Part shown: piece by piece, positions 44,448 to 54,503 of the stretch
Position numbering within the stretch: position 1 is the stretch's first letter
Layout of the letters: each line of letters starts with the position of its first letter
NCBI GenBank assembly: GCA_030595125.1
Contig: JAUVDV010000006.1
Coordinates: forward strand, 1 to 64,000
DNA: 64,000 bases
Direction: 5' to 3'
From: Deltaproteobacteria bacterium
GTDB taxonomy: Bacteria; Myxococcota_A; Polyangia; JAAYKL01
Position numbers and translations under genes: made by a program
The notes under the pieces: generated by a model
Seen by the model: the letters and a program-made list of their open reading frames with translations, nothing else
What the model was told of the DNA's origin: nothing
Databases searched by the model: none

Positions 44448-45287
44448 CTACGAAATTATACCGTCTTTGAGCAGTCGGCTGAGTATCCGACAGGTCTCGA
44501 ATCGGGGAAACCCAGAAATATCTATGATGTCCTCGAACGAGATCATCCCGTCTATCCGAGACAAAATGAACCCGGCGGCGGAATCCAAGTTTCGCCAAAT
44601 TATTTCGCGATCGGAAACCACCGCCTCCGGAACTCGATCGAAGGAGCCGATCGTGGACTCGTACATCTTGATGAGCACTTCGCGGCAGCTCATCCGGATT
44701 CGAAAAACGGCTGCGTCGTCCGGAAATTCGGCGAGGATACGATCAGCCAGATCGAGGGCGCCGGAATAGTCCCCCACCTCGTAGCGCTCGCGCATCTCCC
44801 GCCGCATATCCATGGGGGGAGGTTCATCACTGGCGAGAGGCGGCCTATTATCTGTCACCGGCTCGTCGACTATTGACTCCGACTGACCGGACATGATCGG
44901 TTCACCGGCTTCCGGGATAACGGATATCCGCGCCGAACCCACATTGGAGATCCGCTCCCGTACCGGGATGTCCGGGATGGAGTCAACGTCCGATAGCCCC
45001 ACCATTGTCTCCTTGGCGCTGGAGACATCGATGTACGGCTGAGAGATTCTTCTGGACGGCGCCGCCGGCTGCCTGGAATCAGCGGCAACCTCGTGAGCCT
45101 TGTGCTTCATCTTGTGTTTGGGAGGAGCAACTGTGGTTTGGATATCGTCGGATTCGGAACTCTTCACGGTGATGGTAGATCCCGCCACCGGGCTCTCGGG
45201 CATACTCCAGCCATCTTCAATGTCTTCGAGAAGTCCAGCCTCGTCGAGTACCTTGGCCCACTTGTTGTTCTTCTTCCCTTCGCTCAT
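44448..45287 (-). CDS. Protein with C-terminal 'SRIDG' helical domain
   Basis: 279 residues, no signal or TM. The N-terminal 150 residues are disordered-looking (Pro/Ser/Glu/Lys). A helical part (YEVGDYSGALDLADRILAEFPDD) resembles a TPR unit. The C-terminus, FILSRIDGMISFEDIIDISG then CRILSRLLKDGII, is a small winged-helix-like segment seen in many myxobacterial signalling proteins. The same pattern is at the N-terminus of the J-domain protein two genes upstream. The stop of dnaK lies 29 bp upstream of its ATG. Confidence 0.7.
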   Translation of the reverse strand: MSEGKKNNKWAKVLDEAGLLEDIEDGWSMPESPVAGSTITVKSSESDDIQTTVAPPKHKMKHKAHEVAADSRQPAAPSRRISQPYIDVSSAKETMVGLSDVDSIPDIPVRERISNVGSARISVIPEAGEPIMSGQSESIVDEPVTDNRPPLASDEPPPMDMRREMRERYEVGDYSGALDLADRILAEFPDDAAVFRIRMSCREVLIKMYESTIGSFDRVPEAVVSDREIIWRNLDSAAGFILSRIDGMISFEDIIDISGFPRFETCRILSRLLKDGIIS

Positions 45288-45316
45288 CGCACCCCGCCGT
45301 TATGAAGATGCACCAA

Positions 45317-47140
45317 CTAGCTCCGCGCCAGCACTCCCTTGAACATCTTCTGTGTTCGTTTCAGGGTTTCGATGGATTCCAACACCGCCTGCAAGTCTCT
45401 GGTCTCGATAGATTTGTGGGAACGTTCGATCAGGTCCTTGGCCTTGGCCAGCGCCTCCTGCCCAAACTCGGAGCCCGTCACCATTTCCTCCACCTTGGAG
45501 AACATCCTGTCCAGCTCACGGATGATCTTCTCGGCATCTTGCCTCGCCGTGTCGAATTCTTCCGTCGATCGACGGTCGACAAGGTAATCCTTGCTTTCCT
45601 CCACCATGCCCTTGATCTCTTCTTGGGTCAGACCTGAAGAAGCGGTCACGTTGATGGATTGTTTGAGCCCGGTCTCCATGTCCTTCGCGGATACGCTCAC
45701 GATTCCGTCAGCGTTTATTTCGAACGTCACCTCCACCTCAATCTGACCCTTTGGAGCCTTGCGAAGCCCCGTGAGAACAAACTCGCCGAGAAGCTCGTTC
45801 TCCTCCGCACGCTCGCTCTCGCCCTGCAACACCAGGATCTTGACCGCAGTCTGGTTGTCGCGCACCGTGGTGAAGATCTTGGATCTCTCGGTAGGAACTG
45901 TGGAGTTCTGCGGGATCAACTCCTCGAAATATCCGCCCACGATCATGATGCCCAGAGTGTGCGGCGTGACGTCGAGGAGAAGCATCTCGCTTCCTTCATC
46001 CACCAGCGCGACAGCTTGTATGGCCGCTCCAAGGGCAACAACCTCGTCGGGATGAACACCCTTGCACGGTTCCCGGCCAAAAAACTCTGAGACAGCTTTT
46101 TGTACCGCGGGCACTCTCGTCATGCCGCCGACGAGGATGACGTCCTCGACCTCGCTCTTGTCCAGCCCGGATTCCCTCAGGGTGGCGGCGCAGATATCGA
46201 CGGTGCGTGAGATGAGGTCAACACACAACTCCTCGAAAGATTCGCGTCTGAGCGACCGCTGGAGATGAAGCGCCTCGTTCTGACCTACCGAGATGATAAA
46301 CGGAAGGTTGATCTCGACCTCGGTCTGGCCAGACAACTCGATCTTGGCCTTCTCTGCCGCATCCTTCAGGCGTTGAAGGGCCATCTTGTCCTGCCGCAGA
46401 TCGACACCGTGATCATCCATGAAACCCTGAACCAACCAGTCCATGATCCTGGTATCGAAATCCTCACCTCCGAGGAAGGTATCCCCCGCGGTCGAGATAA
46501 CCTTGAACACTTCGTTGGAGCCGATCTCCAAAATGGAAATGTCAAATGTTCCTCCGCCCAGATCGTATATGGCCACAAGGCGATCGATCTTCTTGCCGAA
46601 ACCGTACGCCAGAGCTGCGGCGGTCGGCTCGTTGATGATGCGAATAACCTCGAGCCCGGCGATGAGCCCTGCATCGCGTGTTGCCTGGCGCTGATTATCG
46701 TTGAAATAGGCAGGTACCGTAACCACGGCCTTCTCCGCCATCTCGCCGAGATAGTCCTCTGCGACTATCTTCATCTCCTGGAGGATCATCGCGGAGATCT
46801 CAGGAATGGAGTACTGCTTACCCCTCAGCTCAATACGCACGTCGTCGTGGGGACCCTCCGCCACATTGTAAGGAGCCGATTCCTTGGCTGCCATAACTGG
46901 CGGAGACTGCCACTTTCGACCGATCAGGCGCTTGGATGCGTATACCGTGTTTTCCGCATTGGTGATCGCCTGACGTTTTGCGATGTGACCGACGAGCCTC
47001 TTCTCGGCCTCCGTCACCGCAATCATTGACGGCGTCGTCTTGTATCCACCACGATTGGGAACGACCGCCGGTGTATCTCCCTCGACCACCGCAACGCAGG
47101 AGTTTGTGGTTCCCAGATCGATGCCGATCACTTTTTCCAT
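45317..47140 (-). CDS. Hsp70 chaperone (DnaK family)
   Basis: 607 residues. Full Hsp70 layout: [64 protein letters not shown] and the substrate domain. The C-terminus ends FKGVLARS without the EEVD-like or acidic tail of canonical DnaK. The J-domain protein directly upstream is the likely partner; no grpE is seen. It may be a specialised second Hsp70 rather than the main DnaK. Confidence 0.9.
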   Translation of the reverse strand: MEKVIGIDLGTTNSCVAVVEGDTPAVVPNRGGYKTTPSMIAVTEAEKRLVGHIAKRQAITNAENTVYASKRLIGRKWQSPPVMAAKESAPYNVAEGPHDDVRIELRGKQYSIPEISAMILQEMKIVAEDYLGEMAEKAVVTVPAYFNDNQRQATRDAGLIAGLEVIRIINEPTAAALAYGFGKKIDRLVAIYDLGGGTFDISILEIGSNEVFKVISTAGDTFLGGEDFDTRIMDWLVQGFMDDHGVDLRQDKMALQRLKDAAEKAKIELSGQTEVEINLPFIISVGQNEALHLQRSLRRESFEELCVDLISRTVDICAATLRESGLDKSEVEDVILVGGMTRVPAVQKAVSEFFGREPCKGVHPDEVVALGAAIQAVALVDEGSEMLLLDVTPHTLGIMIVGGYFEELIPQNSTVPTERSKIFTTVRDNQTAVKILVLQGESERAEENELLGEFVLTGLRKAPKGQIEVEVTFEINADGIVSVSAKDMETGLKQSINVTASSGLTQEEIKGMVEESKDYLVDRRSTEEFDTARQDAEKIIRELDRMFSKVEEMVTGSEFGQEALAKAKDLIERSHKSIETRDLQAVLESIETLKRTQKMFKGVLARS

Positions 47141-47170
47141 TCGATCTCTCTCTTCCTGTTTGTGCCGACG

Positions 47171-48574
47171 TCAGCCATTGCAGGCCTTGTAACGCTTTTT
47201 GTATTCCTTGTTGTCCGGTTCCAACGAAATTGCCTTCCCGAAAGCATCGCAGGCCTGTTCGTTTTCCTTGGCCAATAACAAGAGTTCCCCCAGAGTAGCG
47301 AAATATCTACCCTTCTGTCCACCCATGCGAGTCAACTCCTTGCACAGCAGCAGAGCCCTCGGCAGTTCGGACCTCAGATCAAGGAGAGTCTGAGAAAGGA
47401 GATGCCGCGCCTCCAGATTTCCCGGATCGGACTGGAGGGCCTTATCGAAATGGCTTTTTGCCTGCCTGAAATCACCGTGCTTGCGCTCATACCGCCCCTG
47501 TCGAAGATAGCCCTTGGCAAGGGTCCGCCTGGCTCCGGCCTTTGCCTGCTCCAGCAGATTCGCCGCCTCGACGTTTTTTTCATCCAGCGTCACAACCTCC
47601 TTGAGAATACTGGCGGCGCTCGCAAACTCTTGTTGCTCCAGGGCAATCCGGGCGTGGTCCAGCTTACGTTCGACCATTTTCTTGTCGACGGCCGGAACTC
47701 TCTGATCTTTTGACACCCCGGATAGCGAACGATCCAGAGCCCGGGACATGCGCTCTCGTTTTAACTGATCCCTTCGGGCTTTCAGATCGGAATCGGACAC
47801 GCTTCCCTCTTTGTTTCGGGGCGGGTTCGATGATCTGGCAGGTCTCCTTTGGGGCGGATTGGACGAAACCTTTGAGCCGGGCGCGTCGCTCTGCCTGGAG
47901 CGCGGAGGGATTCTCTTTGGCGCAATGGTATTCATCTGGATCGGTCTGGTGGGAGAACGACTCGTGGACCTGGGAGTGGGCATGGATTCCCGGAGATCAT
48001 TCTCTTTTGCCTCGTCCTCACCAATCGCGTTCTTGAGTTGCTTTTCTATTTTCCACAAATCGATCTGATCGGCGATGTATTTGTCGTACTCGGCACGCTG
48101 GTCGCTGTTGGACAGGGTGTCATACGCCCGCGTGATGCGCCCAAAAACGATCTCCATTTTTCGTTTTTCATCGCTATTGCCGCCGAATGCCCTGTCGGGA
48201 TGAAACTTCTTTGATAAAGAAAAGTAGGACGATCGCATTTCTTTTCGGTCTGCGTCCGGCGCGACACCCAAGATATCGTAGAAAGTCATCCCTTCGATGC
48301 GCGCGAGCAGATCGTCTATTTCGGATATTTGATCAGGTTGTTTCGTTTCCTGGTGGTCTTGTTCAAAACCGGGAACCTCGACCAGATCCCTGGACATGAG
48401 ATCAGCAACGATCTTCTGAGCCAACTCGCCGTCTATCCCACACATTTCCCCCAATTCGAGGATGGTCGATTTGCCATCAATCATTGACAATACAAGCGAG
48501 GCCATCACATCCAACGAGCCGGAATTGCCGGTTTTTGTAACCCGGGGAACCTGGCTACCTTCCGGTAATTTCAT
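47171..48574 (-). CDS. J-domain/TPR protein
   Basis: 467 residues. Residues 17-66 (LDVMASLVLSMIDGKSTILELGEM) resemble the C-terminal helical domain of the protein at 44448-45287. The J domain spans about 98-165, with HPD at 125-127. A basic, Pro/Ser/Arg-rich linker follows, then TPR helices (about 310-465) ending FGKAISLEPDNKEYKKRYKACNG. It lacks the DnaJ zinc and substrate domains. The Hsp70 gene follows after 30 bp. It probably recruits the Hsp70 to a dedicated task. Confidence 0.85.
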   Translation of the reverse strand: MKLPEGSQVPRVTKTGNSGSLDVMASLVLSMIDGKSTILELGEMCGIDGELAQKIVADLMSRDLVEVPGFEQDHQETKQPDQISEIDDLLARIEGMTFYDILGVAPDADRKEMRSSYFSLSKKFHPDRAFGGNSDEKRKMEIVFGRITRAYDTLSNSDQRAEYDKYIADQIDLWKIEKQLKNAIGEDEAKENDLRESMPTPRSTSRSPTRPIQMNTIAPKRIPPRSRQSDAPGSKVSSNPPQRRPARSSNPPRNKEGSVSDSDLKARRDQLKRERMSRALDRSLSGVSKDQRVPAVDKKMVERKLDHARIALEQQEFASAASILKEVVTLDEKNVEAANLLEQAKAGARRTLAKGYLRQGRYERKHGDFRQAKSHFDKALQSDPGNLEARHLLSQTLLDLRSELPRALLLCKELTRMGGQKGRYFATLGELLLLAKENEQACDAFGKAISLEPDNKEYKKRYKACNG

Positions 48575-48656
48575 ACGAGCCTCATCAAACGGACGCGTAT
48601 ATTATTGAAATTCATTTTAAAACACCGATATCCCATACTTGCCTGTCGAAAATCCT

Positions 48657-48684
48657 ATTCTAGGCTGAAAAAAAGCATAGGCAA
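48657..48684 (-). promoter_or_regulatory. Promoter of the J-domain/Hsp70 operon
   Basis: TTGCCT (48684-48679) and TAGAAT (48662-48657) are 16 bp apart on the minus strand. TTGCCT and AGGCAA form a 7-bp inverted repeat across this region, which could also act in termination of hslU. No CIRCE-like element is seen. Confidence 0.4.
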
Positions 48685-48717
48685 GAGAAACATTTGTGCC
48701 AATTACCGCATTTGAAG

Positions 48718-50100
48718 TCAGAGGATAAACCTCGTCAGATCCTCGCTATCCAGAGTACCGGATAACGATTCTCGAACCTTTCCGGCATCGATTCCGACTG
48801 TCTGCCCACCCATCTCGGGAGCATTGAACGAAATTTCCTCGAGGAGTTTTTCCAGAACCGTATATAACCGCCTGGCACCGATGTTTTCCATGGTGTCGTT
48901 GACCCGGGCCGCGATCTGGGCAACCTCGTTGATACCGTCTTTCCCGAACTTCAGCGAAAGGCCCTCGGTATCCATCAGTGCCACGTACTGCTTGATCAGC
49001 GCATTCTTCGGTTCGGTGAGAATTCGTACAAACTCGTCGGCACCCAGAGAATCCAGTTCCACGCGAATGGGAAACCTGCCCTGCAGTTCGGGCACCATGT
49101 CCGACGGCTTGCTCACATGAAACGCCCCCGCCGCGATGAACAACACGTGATCGGTCTTGACCGGACCGTATTTCGTATTGATCGTGGAACCCTCCACCAT
49201 GGGCAGAAGATCTCTTTGCACACCTTCCCGAGAGACGTCCGGTCCATGACCATCCGAGCTGCGACTACGTCCTACGATTTTGTCTATCTCGTCGATGAAC
49301 ACTATGCCGGTTTGCTCGGCGCGGGTGCGGCCCTCCTGTTGAACCGAGTCCATGTCGATGAGCTTCTCGGCCTCCTGTGCGATGAATAGCTCCAGCGCCT
49401 CGGGGACTCTGACCTTGCGCCTCTTCTTCCGATCCTTGAACCCGGGAAGATTCTGAAACATATCTTTGATGTTGATGTCTTCGAGCCCGGCCGCGCTGAA
49501 CACCTCGACCATCGGCATGCTCGTGTCCGCTACCTCCATCTCGATGTATCGCTTGTCGAATTCCCCGTCCCGCAACCTTGGCCGCAGCTCCTCAACGGTA
49601 ACGACCTTCGCGGCCTGGTCCGGCATCTCGTACGACGGCCCGGCAACAGGGGGGGTCTCCTCCTTCGCGAGTATTTCCAGAACCCTGTCCTCGGCCAGGT
49701 CCTTCGCCTTGGTCTTTATTCGCTCCTCCTCCTCGCGGCGCACGAGCGACACGGAGGCCTCGACGAGGTCCCGCACGATGGAATCCACGTCCCGCCCCAC
49801 GTAACCAACCTCGGTAAACTTGGAAGCCTCCACCTTGACGAAGGGCGCCTGGGCCAGCTTGGCCAGCCGGCGGGCGATCTCGGTCTTTCCAACACCGGTG
49901 GGCCCGATCATGATGATGTTCTTGGGCGAAATCTCCTCGCGAAGATCCTCCGCCACCTGCTGTCGCCTCCAGCGATTCCGCAGGGCAATGGCCACCGCGC
50001 GTTTGGCGTTGTTCTGTCCGATAATGTAGCGGTCGAGTTCAGAAACGATCTCTCTCGGTGTGAAAGTCGCCGCCACCGGTAGTTTTTTGGGATCAGTCAT
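48718..50100 (-). CDS. hslU: ATP-dependent protease ATPase subunit HslU
   Basis: 460 residues. AAA+ unfoldase that feeds Hsl[24 protein letters not shown], Walker [19 protein letters not shown], Walker [12 protein letters not shown] and C-terminal LTRFIL are visible, with the I-domain between. It follows hslV by 21 bp. Confidence 0.97.
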   Translation of the reverse strand: MTDPKKLPVAATFTPREIVSELDRYIIGQNNAKRAVAIALRNRWRRQQVAEDLREEISPKNIIMIGPTGVGKTEIARRLAKLAQAPFVKVEASKFTEVGYVGRDVDSIVRDLVEASVSLVRREEEERIKTKAKDLAEDRVLEILAKEETPPVAGPSYEMPDQAAKVVTVEELRPRLRDGEFDKRYIEMEVADTSMPMVEVFSAAGLEDINIKDMFQNLPGFKDRKKRRKVRVPEALELFIAQEAEKLIDMDSVQQEGRTRAEQTGIVFIDEIDKIVGRSRSSDGHGPDVSREGVQRDLLPMVEGSTINTKYGPVKTDHVLFIAAGAFHVSKPSDMVPELQGRFPIRVELDSLGADEFVRILTEPKNALIKQYVALMDTEGLSLKFGKDGINEVAQIAARVNDTMENIGARRLYTVLEKLLEEISFNAPEMGGQTVGIDAGKVRESLSGTLDSEDLTRFIL

Positions 50101-50121
50101 GAATCCTCCGAATTGCCCGGT

Positions 50122-50667
50122 TTAAATTTTTTCCAGCATGATCTCGCCACCCGAGTAAATGCATATCGACTGGGCGATCTCCAACGATTTCGTCGCGATA
50201 TCGCCGGCCTCAAGATCGGTGTTGGCCAGAAGCGCCATGGCCGCCGCCTGGGCGAAGGTGCCGCCCGATCCTATGGCCAGCACCCCTTCGTCAGGTTCGA
50301 TAATGTCTCCGGTGCCCGAGATCAGCAGCGAAGTCTTCGTATCCACGGCAATGAGCAACGCTTCCAACCGCCTGAGCATGCGGTCGGTTCGCCAGTCCTT
50401 CGCGAGCTCCACCGAGGCGCGCATCAGGTTGTTGTTGTACTCCTCCAGCTTCTGCTCGAGGCGTCCGAAAAGGGTAAACGCGTCCGCCGTTGCGCCGGCA
50501 AAACCGGCGACGACCTTGCCGCCGGCCAGTCTCCTGACCTTGCGGGCCGACATCTTCATCACCGTCTGGCCCATGGTGACCTGACCATCCCCCGCCACGG
50601 CCACCTTGCCGTCCTTCCGGACGGCGATGATCGTGGTGGACCTGATTTTCTGATTAATCTCGTTCAT
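50122..50667 (-). CDS. hslV: ATP-dependent protease peptidase subunit HslV
   Basis: 181 residues from ATG 50667, overlapping the xerC stop as ATGA; the open frame continues upstream but only within xerC. A ten-residue N-terminal extension precedes [11 protein letters not shown]; the catalytic Thr is expected at residue 11 after processing, as in some relatives (for example CodW). [14 protein letters not shown] and [16 protein letters not shown] are conserved. Confidence 0.95.
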   Translation of the reverse strand: MNEINQKIRSTTIIAVRKDGKVAVAGDGQVTMGQTVMKMSARKVRRLAGGKVVAGFAGATADAFTLFGRLEQKLEEYNNNLMRASVELAKDWRTDRMLRRLEALLIAVDTKTSLLISGTGDIIEPDEGVLAIGSGGTFAQAAAMALLANTDLEAGDIATKSLEIAQSICIYSGGEIMLEKI

Positions 50668-51626
50668 TTTTTCTCTTCTGAGCGGGTTTCTGCCGCGCCC
50701 TCTTCTTCTCGTTTTTTCCCGTCTTCTTGCCGGGCCTTGGGATGAGCCTTGTCGTACACCTCCATGAGGCCGTCGATGCTCACATGAGTATATCGCTGCG
50801 TAGTGGAGAGGCTCGCGTGCCCAAGCAGTTCCTGGATCACTCGGAGATCGGCGCCCCCGTCGAGCATGTGCGTCGCGCACGAGTGACGAAGCGCGTGGGG
50901 ATGCACGTTCTCCCTGGTTGCCACATGGATTCCCCGCCTGGCGACCATGCGCTGAACCGATCGAACAGATAATCTCCCGCCGCTCCTGTTGAGGAAGAGC
51001 GCCTCGGCGTGAGCCATCTTGTTCTTCACGACCACCACCGCCTCTCTTTGCCGAAGATGGATCTTCAGCGCCTCCACGGCCTTTCTCCCAAGGGGAACGA
51101 GCCTCTCCTTGCCGCCTTTTCCCTTCACCCGAACGCCTGGCGAGTCCAGGTCGATCGAGTCCAGATCCAGCGCGCATAGTTCGCTCACTCGCAACCCGCT
51201 CCCGTAGAGCACCTCGACCATCGCCTTGTCCCGCGCCCCTGCGGGACTGTCTTCCCAGTCAATGTCCGCGAGGCGCGACGCCTCGTCCACCGAGACAAAA
51301 CCCGGCAGCTTTCTCTTTACCCTGGGCGTACGAACCGCTGCAGCCGGGCTGCTGTCGATCAGCCCCTTTTTTTTCAATCGCGAAAAGAACCCTCGGAGCG
51401 CCGCCAGTTTTGCGGCAATGCTCGCCGGGCCGTTTTTTCCATACAGGCCGGCAAGGTATGCACGAACATGAGTAGAGTCAATCCCGGCGGGGTTGTCGGG
51501 AAGATCCTTCTCCTTGAGAAAACGGCAAAACTCCCGAAGCGCGCCGCCGTAGGCCTCCACCGTCCGTTGAGAGAATCTTCGTTCGTGCTCGATATACGTG
51601 AGGTAGAGAGCTGTCGCCTGGTCCAT
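50664..51626 (-). CDS. xerC: Tyrosine recombinase XerC
   Basis: 320 residues from ATG 51626. It resolves chromosome dimers with XerD. The catalytic set is visible: Arg146 (GSGLRVSEL), Lys in [12 protein letters not shown], His244 and Arg247 (HPHALRH), His270 (LLGHAS) and Tyr279 (TTQRYTH). The N-terminal SAM-like domain is intact. Position trmFO...xerC-hslV-hslU agrees with a conserved order. The frame upstream of 51626 runs into a fragment of the RCC1 gene and is not part of xerC. Confidence 0.94.
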   Translation of the reverse strand: MDQATALYLTYIEHERRFSQRTVEAYGGALREFCRFLKEKDLPDNPAGIDSTHVRAYLAGLYGKNGPASIAAKLAALRGFFSRLKKKGLIDSSPAAAVRTPRVKRKLPGFVSVDEASRLADIDWEDSPAGARDKAMVEVLYGSGLRVSELCALDLDSIDLDSPGVRVKGKGGKERLVPLGRKAVEALKIHLRQREAVVVVKNKMAHAEALFLNRSGGRLSVRSVQRMVARRGIHVATRENVHPHALRHSCATHMLDGGADLRVIQELLGHASLSTTQRYTHVSIDGLMEVYDKAHPKARQEDGKKREEEGAAETRSEEKK

Positions 51627-51658
51627 GGTTTGCGTCACGATAAGCGGCCCGTCCAATG

Positions 51659-51778
51659 TTACGGATTTGCGTACTCGGGTCCAAATCCTAGCACATCCAC
51701 GGGTTCCGGGAAGATGCAGTCGTCCCATTCGTCACATGTCGAGATATCGATGTCGTTGCCGCCGGTGGTCTTGGCCAT
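51659..51778 (-). pseudogene. 3' fragment of an RCC1 lipoprotein gene
   Basis: Bases 51672-51760 are about 90 percent identical to 23709-23796, the end of the intact RCC1 gene. In frame they read DIDISTCDEWDDCIFPEPVD..., ending GFGPEYANP with a stop at 51661-51659. A minimal frame of 39 codons starts at ATG 51778 but has no RBS or signal peptide. It lies directly upstream of xerC and downstream of the LRR lipoprotein, as the intact copy lies upstream of ftsA. It is a remnant of a lost paralogue or of a recombination. Confidence 0.8.
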
Positions 51779-51797
51779 GTCGACGAAGACCTTCCTA

Positions 51798-52796
51798 CTA
51801 ATCGCACGCGGCGCAGTCGCAGACCAGATGGACGCCTCTGTCTTTCAACGTAGCAATGTTCGCGGCCTGGTCGTCGCAGTCGATGGGGTTGTACGTGAAG
51901 TGGGCTCCGCAACCGTCGGCGAAAGATGCGTTATCAACCAGCGGGGTAAGGTCGGTAATGCTATTTATCATGAAATAGATGTTATGAAGACCGGTCATTG
52001 AAGCAACGGCGTCGATGTCCGATACATCGTTTGAAACGAAACCGAAATCGTATAAGCCCGTGAGTGACGCGAGCGGGTCGATGTCCGAAATCTCATTGTT
52101 GTCTAAGGATAACGCTATCAAATTATCAAGGGCGGACAACGGCGATACATCGGAGACTATATTATCTTCCAACCAGAGAATGTTGAGTTGGGTCAGGCCG
52201 GAAAGCGGTGAGACGTCCGAAATTTCGTTGTGTTGAAGTTCCAGCGTGGAGAGCTGGGTAAGGCCGGCCAGCGGCGACAGATCGTCTATCTGGTTCGCAC
52301 TGGCGTACAGAATCTCCAACGCGCTCGCGTTGGCCAGTGGGGAGAGATCGAAAGAGGAGTAGTTATTCTCAATGTTCACCCCATGGAGATTCGGCATGCA
52401 TTCCAATCCGGTGAGATCGGATATGTAGTGTTCCGGCACCAGGCCTTGTTCCGATGATGCGAGAGAAGCGAAGTATGTCAACTGTGCGACGTCCTCGGCG
52501 AGGATGTCTGCAGTGCACGTTTTTGTAACGTCGTCGAATATGCCCAGGCTCAAGCACACGGAGAGTTCGAAGTTTGGGTCCGGAAAATGGAGAATGCCTT
52601 CGCAGACGAATTCAGTGTCGGTGTCTGTGTCGGTATCGGAATCTGCGTCGGAATCTGCGTCTGTGTCGGTATCGGAATCGACATCTCCGCCGTCAGGTGT
52701 GCCGCTCTGCCCGCCCCCCATCCAGCAACCGCAAATGGCCACGGTAGTGCAGAGCGCGAGCATCGGCCCCCAAACGGCCACTCTATTTACGGCCAT
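51798..52796 (-). CDS. Internalin-like LRR lipoprotein
   Basis: 332 residues from ATG 52796 after GAGGAGG; a longer frame from 52865 lacks support. The signal peptide ends AICGC, then a stalk of Ser/Thr/Ala-Asp (about residues 35-65). An N-terminal Cys-bearing cap precedes about seven 22-residue LRR units of the internalin type (LSGLTQLxxLxLxxNxISDVSPL). Two Cys pairs close the C-terminus. It is distinct from the 24-residue repeats of region 1. A surface binding role is inferred. Confidence 0.85.
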   Translation of the reverse strand: MAVNRVAVWGPMLALCTTVAICGCWMGGGQSGTPDGGDVDSDTDTDADSDADSDTDTDTDTEFVCEGILHFPDPNFELSVCLSLGIFDDVTKTCTADILAEDVAQLTYFASLASSEQGLVPEHYISDLTGLECMPNLHGVNIENNYSSFDLSPLANASALEILYASANQIDDLSPLAGLTQLSTLELQHNEISDVSPLSGLTQLNILWLEDNIVSDVSPLSALDNLIALSLDNNEISDIDPLASLTGLYDFGFVSNDVSDIDAVASMTGLHNIYFMINSITDLTPLVDNASFADGCGAHFTYNPIDCDDQAANIATLKDRGVHLVCDCAACD

Positions 52797-52871
52797 GTGA
52801 CCTCCTCGTAACCTGTGTACACGCCGTAGGGCTCGGAGGCAGTCCCGTCCCACACGGAAAAACATTTGGGG

Positions 52872-52913
52872 TCAAAGGTCTTGTCGGGCCTCATCGAGGA
52901 CCTGAACCTTCAT
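52872..52913 (-). pseudogene. 13-codon stub of a RelE/ParE-type toxin
   Basis: The ATG at 52913 overlaps the antitoxin stop (ATGA), as in intact pairs. The frame reads MKVQVLDEARQDL and then a TGA at 52874-52872. The start resembles the N-terminus of ParE/RelE toxins (MKxxxLxEAxxDL). The following bases lead straight to the LRR lipoprotein, so the rest of the toxin is lost. Confidence 0.65.
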
Positions 52914-53128
52914 TTGGCTGAATCTCTGATTTTCTGTTTCGCTTGCGTCCAGTCGGTAAATTGAGACGAGCCGTCGCGAACCCGATTCTCGCGCGCGTGG
53001 AGAACATCGGCGTGCCAGGCCGGAGACGGAATGCTATCGGCCGTGCGGCAAAGATCCTCCCAGATCTGTTCAAGCGCGCGTAACTTGTCCGCTGTCGTCA
53101 TATTCTCGAGCGGCAAAGGCAACTCCAT
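52910..53128 (-). CDS. Putative addiction-module antitoxin (PF09720-like)
   Basis: 72 residues from ATG 53128 after AAGGAG. KLRALEQIWEDLCR, then SPAWHADVLHARE and FTDWTQAKQKI match the short 'addiction module component' family, in which the antitoxin gene precedes a ParE-like toxin. Here the toxin is a stub, so the module is broken and the antitoxin is an orphan unless another toxin is elsewhere. Confidence 0.8.
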   Translation of the reverse strand: MELPLPLENMTTADKLRALEQIWEDLCRTADSIPSPAWHADVLHARENRVRDGSSQFTDWTQAKQKIRDSAK

Positions 53129-53164
53129 GGTGTTTCTCCTTCCCTGGGGCATCTTCTTTCTTGA

Positions 53165-54499
53165 CTATACCACAGTCTCGTCAGAAGGAGCGGGCGCCAT
53201 CCAGGTTTTCAGGTCTTCCAGGGCCTTGTTCGCCGCGCTCAGGCGGCGGTCTCTCTTCTTGACTCCCCGTTTTTTTCTCGGATGGTCGATCATGGCCCAC
53301 ACGACGTTGGAGGGCTGGTAGTTCCCGGCGGTCTTCCGGGTATGACGAATCAGTCCGCCGATGGCGGTAGTGGGCGGTGGGAGATCCTGGTTCAGGCCCT
53401 GCATTTCCAGGGCCACGGACATCCCCACGAACAGACCCGAGGCGATGGACTCGACATACCCCTCCACCCCGGTGATCTGCCCGGCCATGGACACATGGGG
53501 CGTGCGGACAATGCGCATCCGGTCGTCGAGCACCCTCGGCGCATCCACAAAGGTATTCCTGTGCACCTGGCCGTACCTCTCGAAGACCGCGCTCGTAAGG
53601 CCCGGGATCATTCTCAGAACCCTCTTCTGCTCGCCCCGCGTGAGCCGTGTCTGGAAACCCACCAGGTTGTAAGACGTACAAGCCGCGTTCTCCGGACGAA
53701 GCTGGACAACAGCAAAGGGCCGGTTGCCAAGACGCGGATCGATAAGGCCGACGGGCTTCATGGGACCGTGGGCCGGGGTCAGGGGTCCCCGCGCCGCCAT
53801 CTCCTCGATGGGAAGACACCCCTCGAAAAAGGGCGCGGTCTCGAACTCGTGCAGGGGCGTCTTGTCGGCCCCGATCAACTCCCGCACGAACTCCATGTAA
53901 TTCTTCTCGTCGAACGGACAATTCAGATACGCAGCGCCGTCGCCGGTTTCCTCGTATCGATCGGCCCTGAACACCACCGTACGATCGATGCTCTCCGCCG
54001 AAATCAACGGCGCGATGGCATCGTGATAGTTGAGGACGGCGCCGTGTTCGCGCAAGGATTGAAGGAGCGCGCCATCCGTCAGGGGCCCGGTGGCAACGAC
54101 CACCCTCTCATTGGCCGGAAGCACATCGAGGCGTTTCCTTTCGACGGAGATCAGGGGATGCGCGCTCACAGCATCATCCACCGCCTGCGAAAATTTATTC
54201 CGGTCCACGGCCAGAGCTCCTCCGGCGGGAACTGCGGTCTCGTCGGCGCAGCGCATGAGCAGAGATCCGAGACAGCGCAACTCCTCTTTCAGCAGACCCA
54301 CGGCCCCGGACAGGGAAGCGCCCCTCAGGGAATTGGAGCACACAAGCTCCGCCATCATGTCGCCAAAATGCGCGGGGGATCGATCCTGCGGCTTCATCTC
54401 CAGAAGAGTTACCTGAACGTCACGCTGCGCGAGCTGCCATGCCGCCTCGCAGCCGGCGAGTCCTCCTCCCACTACCGTAACGCTCGATATCTGGCACAT
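53165..54499 (-). CDS. trmFO: Folate-dependent tRNA m5U54 methyltransferase
   Basis: 444 residues from ATG 54499; a TTG at 54511 is in frame but overlaps the upstream gene. FAD-dependent, uses methylene-THF. VTVVGGGLAGCEAAWQLA is the FAD-binding loop. ELVCSNSLRG, TGPLTDG, YLNCPFDEKNYMEF and QITGVEGYVESIASGL are typical. Its usual neighbours topA and xerC are both present but separated by inserted genes. Confidence 0.95.
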   Translation of the reverse strand: MCQISSVTVVGGGLAGCEAAWQLAQRDVQVTLLEMKPQDRSPAHFGDMMAELVCSNSLRGASLSGAVGLLKEELRCLGSLLMRCADETAVPAGGALAVDRNKFSQAVDDAVSAHPLISVERKRLDVLPANERVVVATGPLTDGALLQSLREHGAVLNYHDAIAPLISAESIDRTVVFRADRYEETGDGAAYLNCPFDEKNYMEFVRELIGADKTPLHEFETAPFFEGCLPIEEMAARGPLTPAHGPMKPVGLIDPRLGNRPFAVVQLRPENAACTSYNLVGFQTRLTRGEQKRVLRMIPGLTSAVFERYGQVHRNTFVDAPRVLDDRMRIVRTPHVSMAGQITGVEGYVESIASGLFVGMSVALEMQGLNQDLPPPTTAIGGLIRHTRKTAGNYQPSNVVWAMIDHPRKKRGVKKRDRRLSAANKALEDLKTWMAPAPSDETVV

Positions 54500-54503
54500 T
54501 CTG

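Noticed and set aside
50668-51177. N-terminal extension of HslV by 170 residues
   Set aside because: It lies entirely within xerC in another frame; the ATG at 50667 gives a normal HslV.
51627-51728. Extension of xerC upstream to 51728
   Set aside because: Those codons are the out-of-frame RCC1 fragment; XerC homology begins at [11 protein letters not shown].
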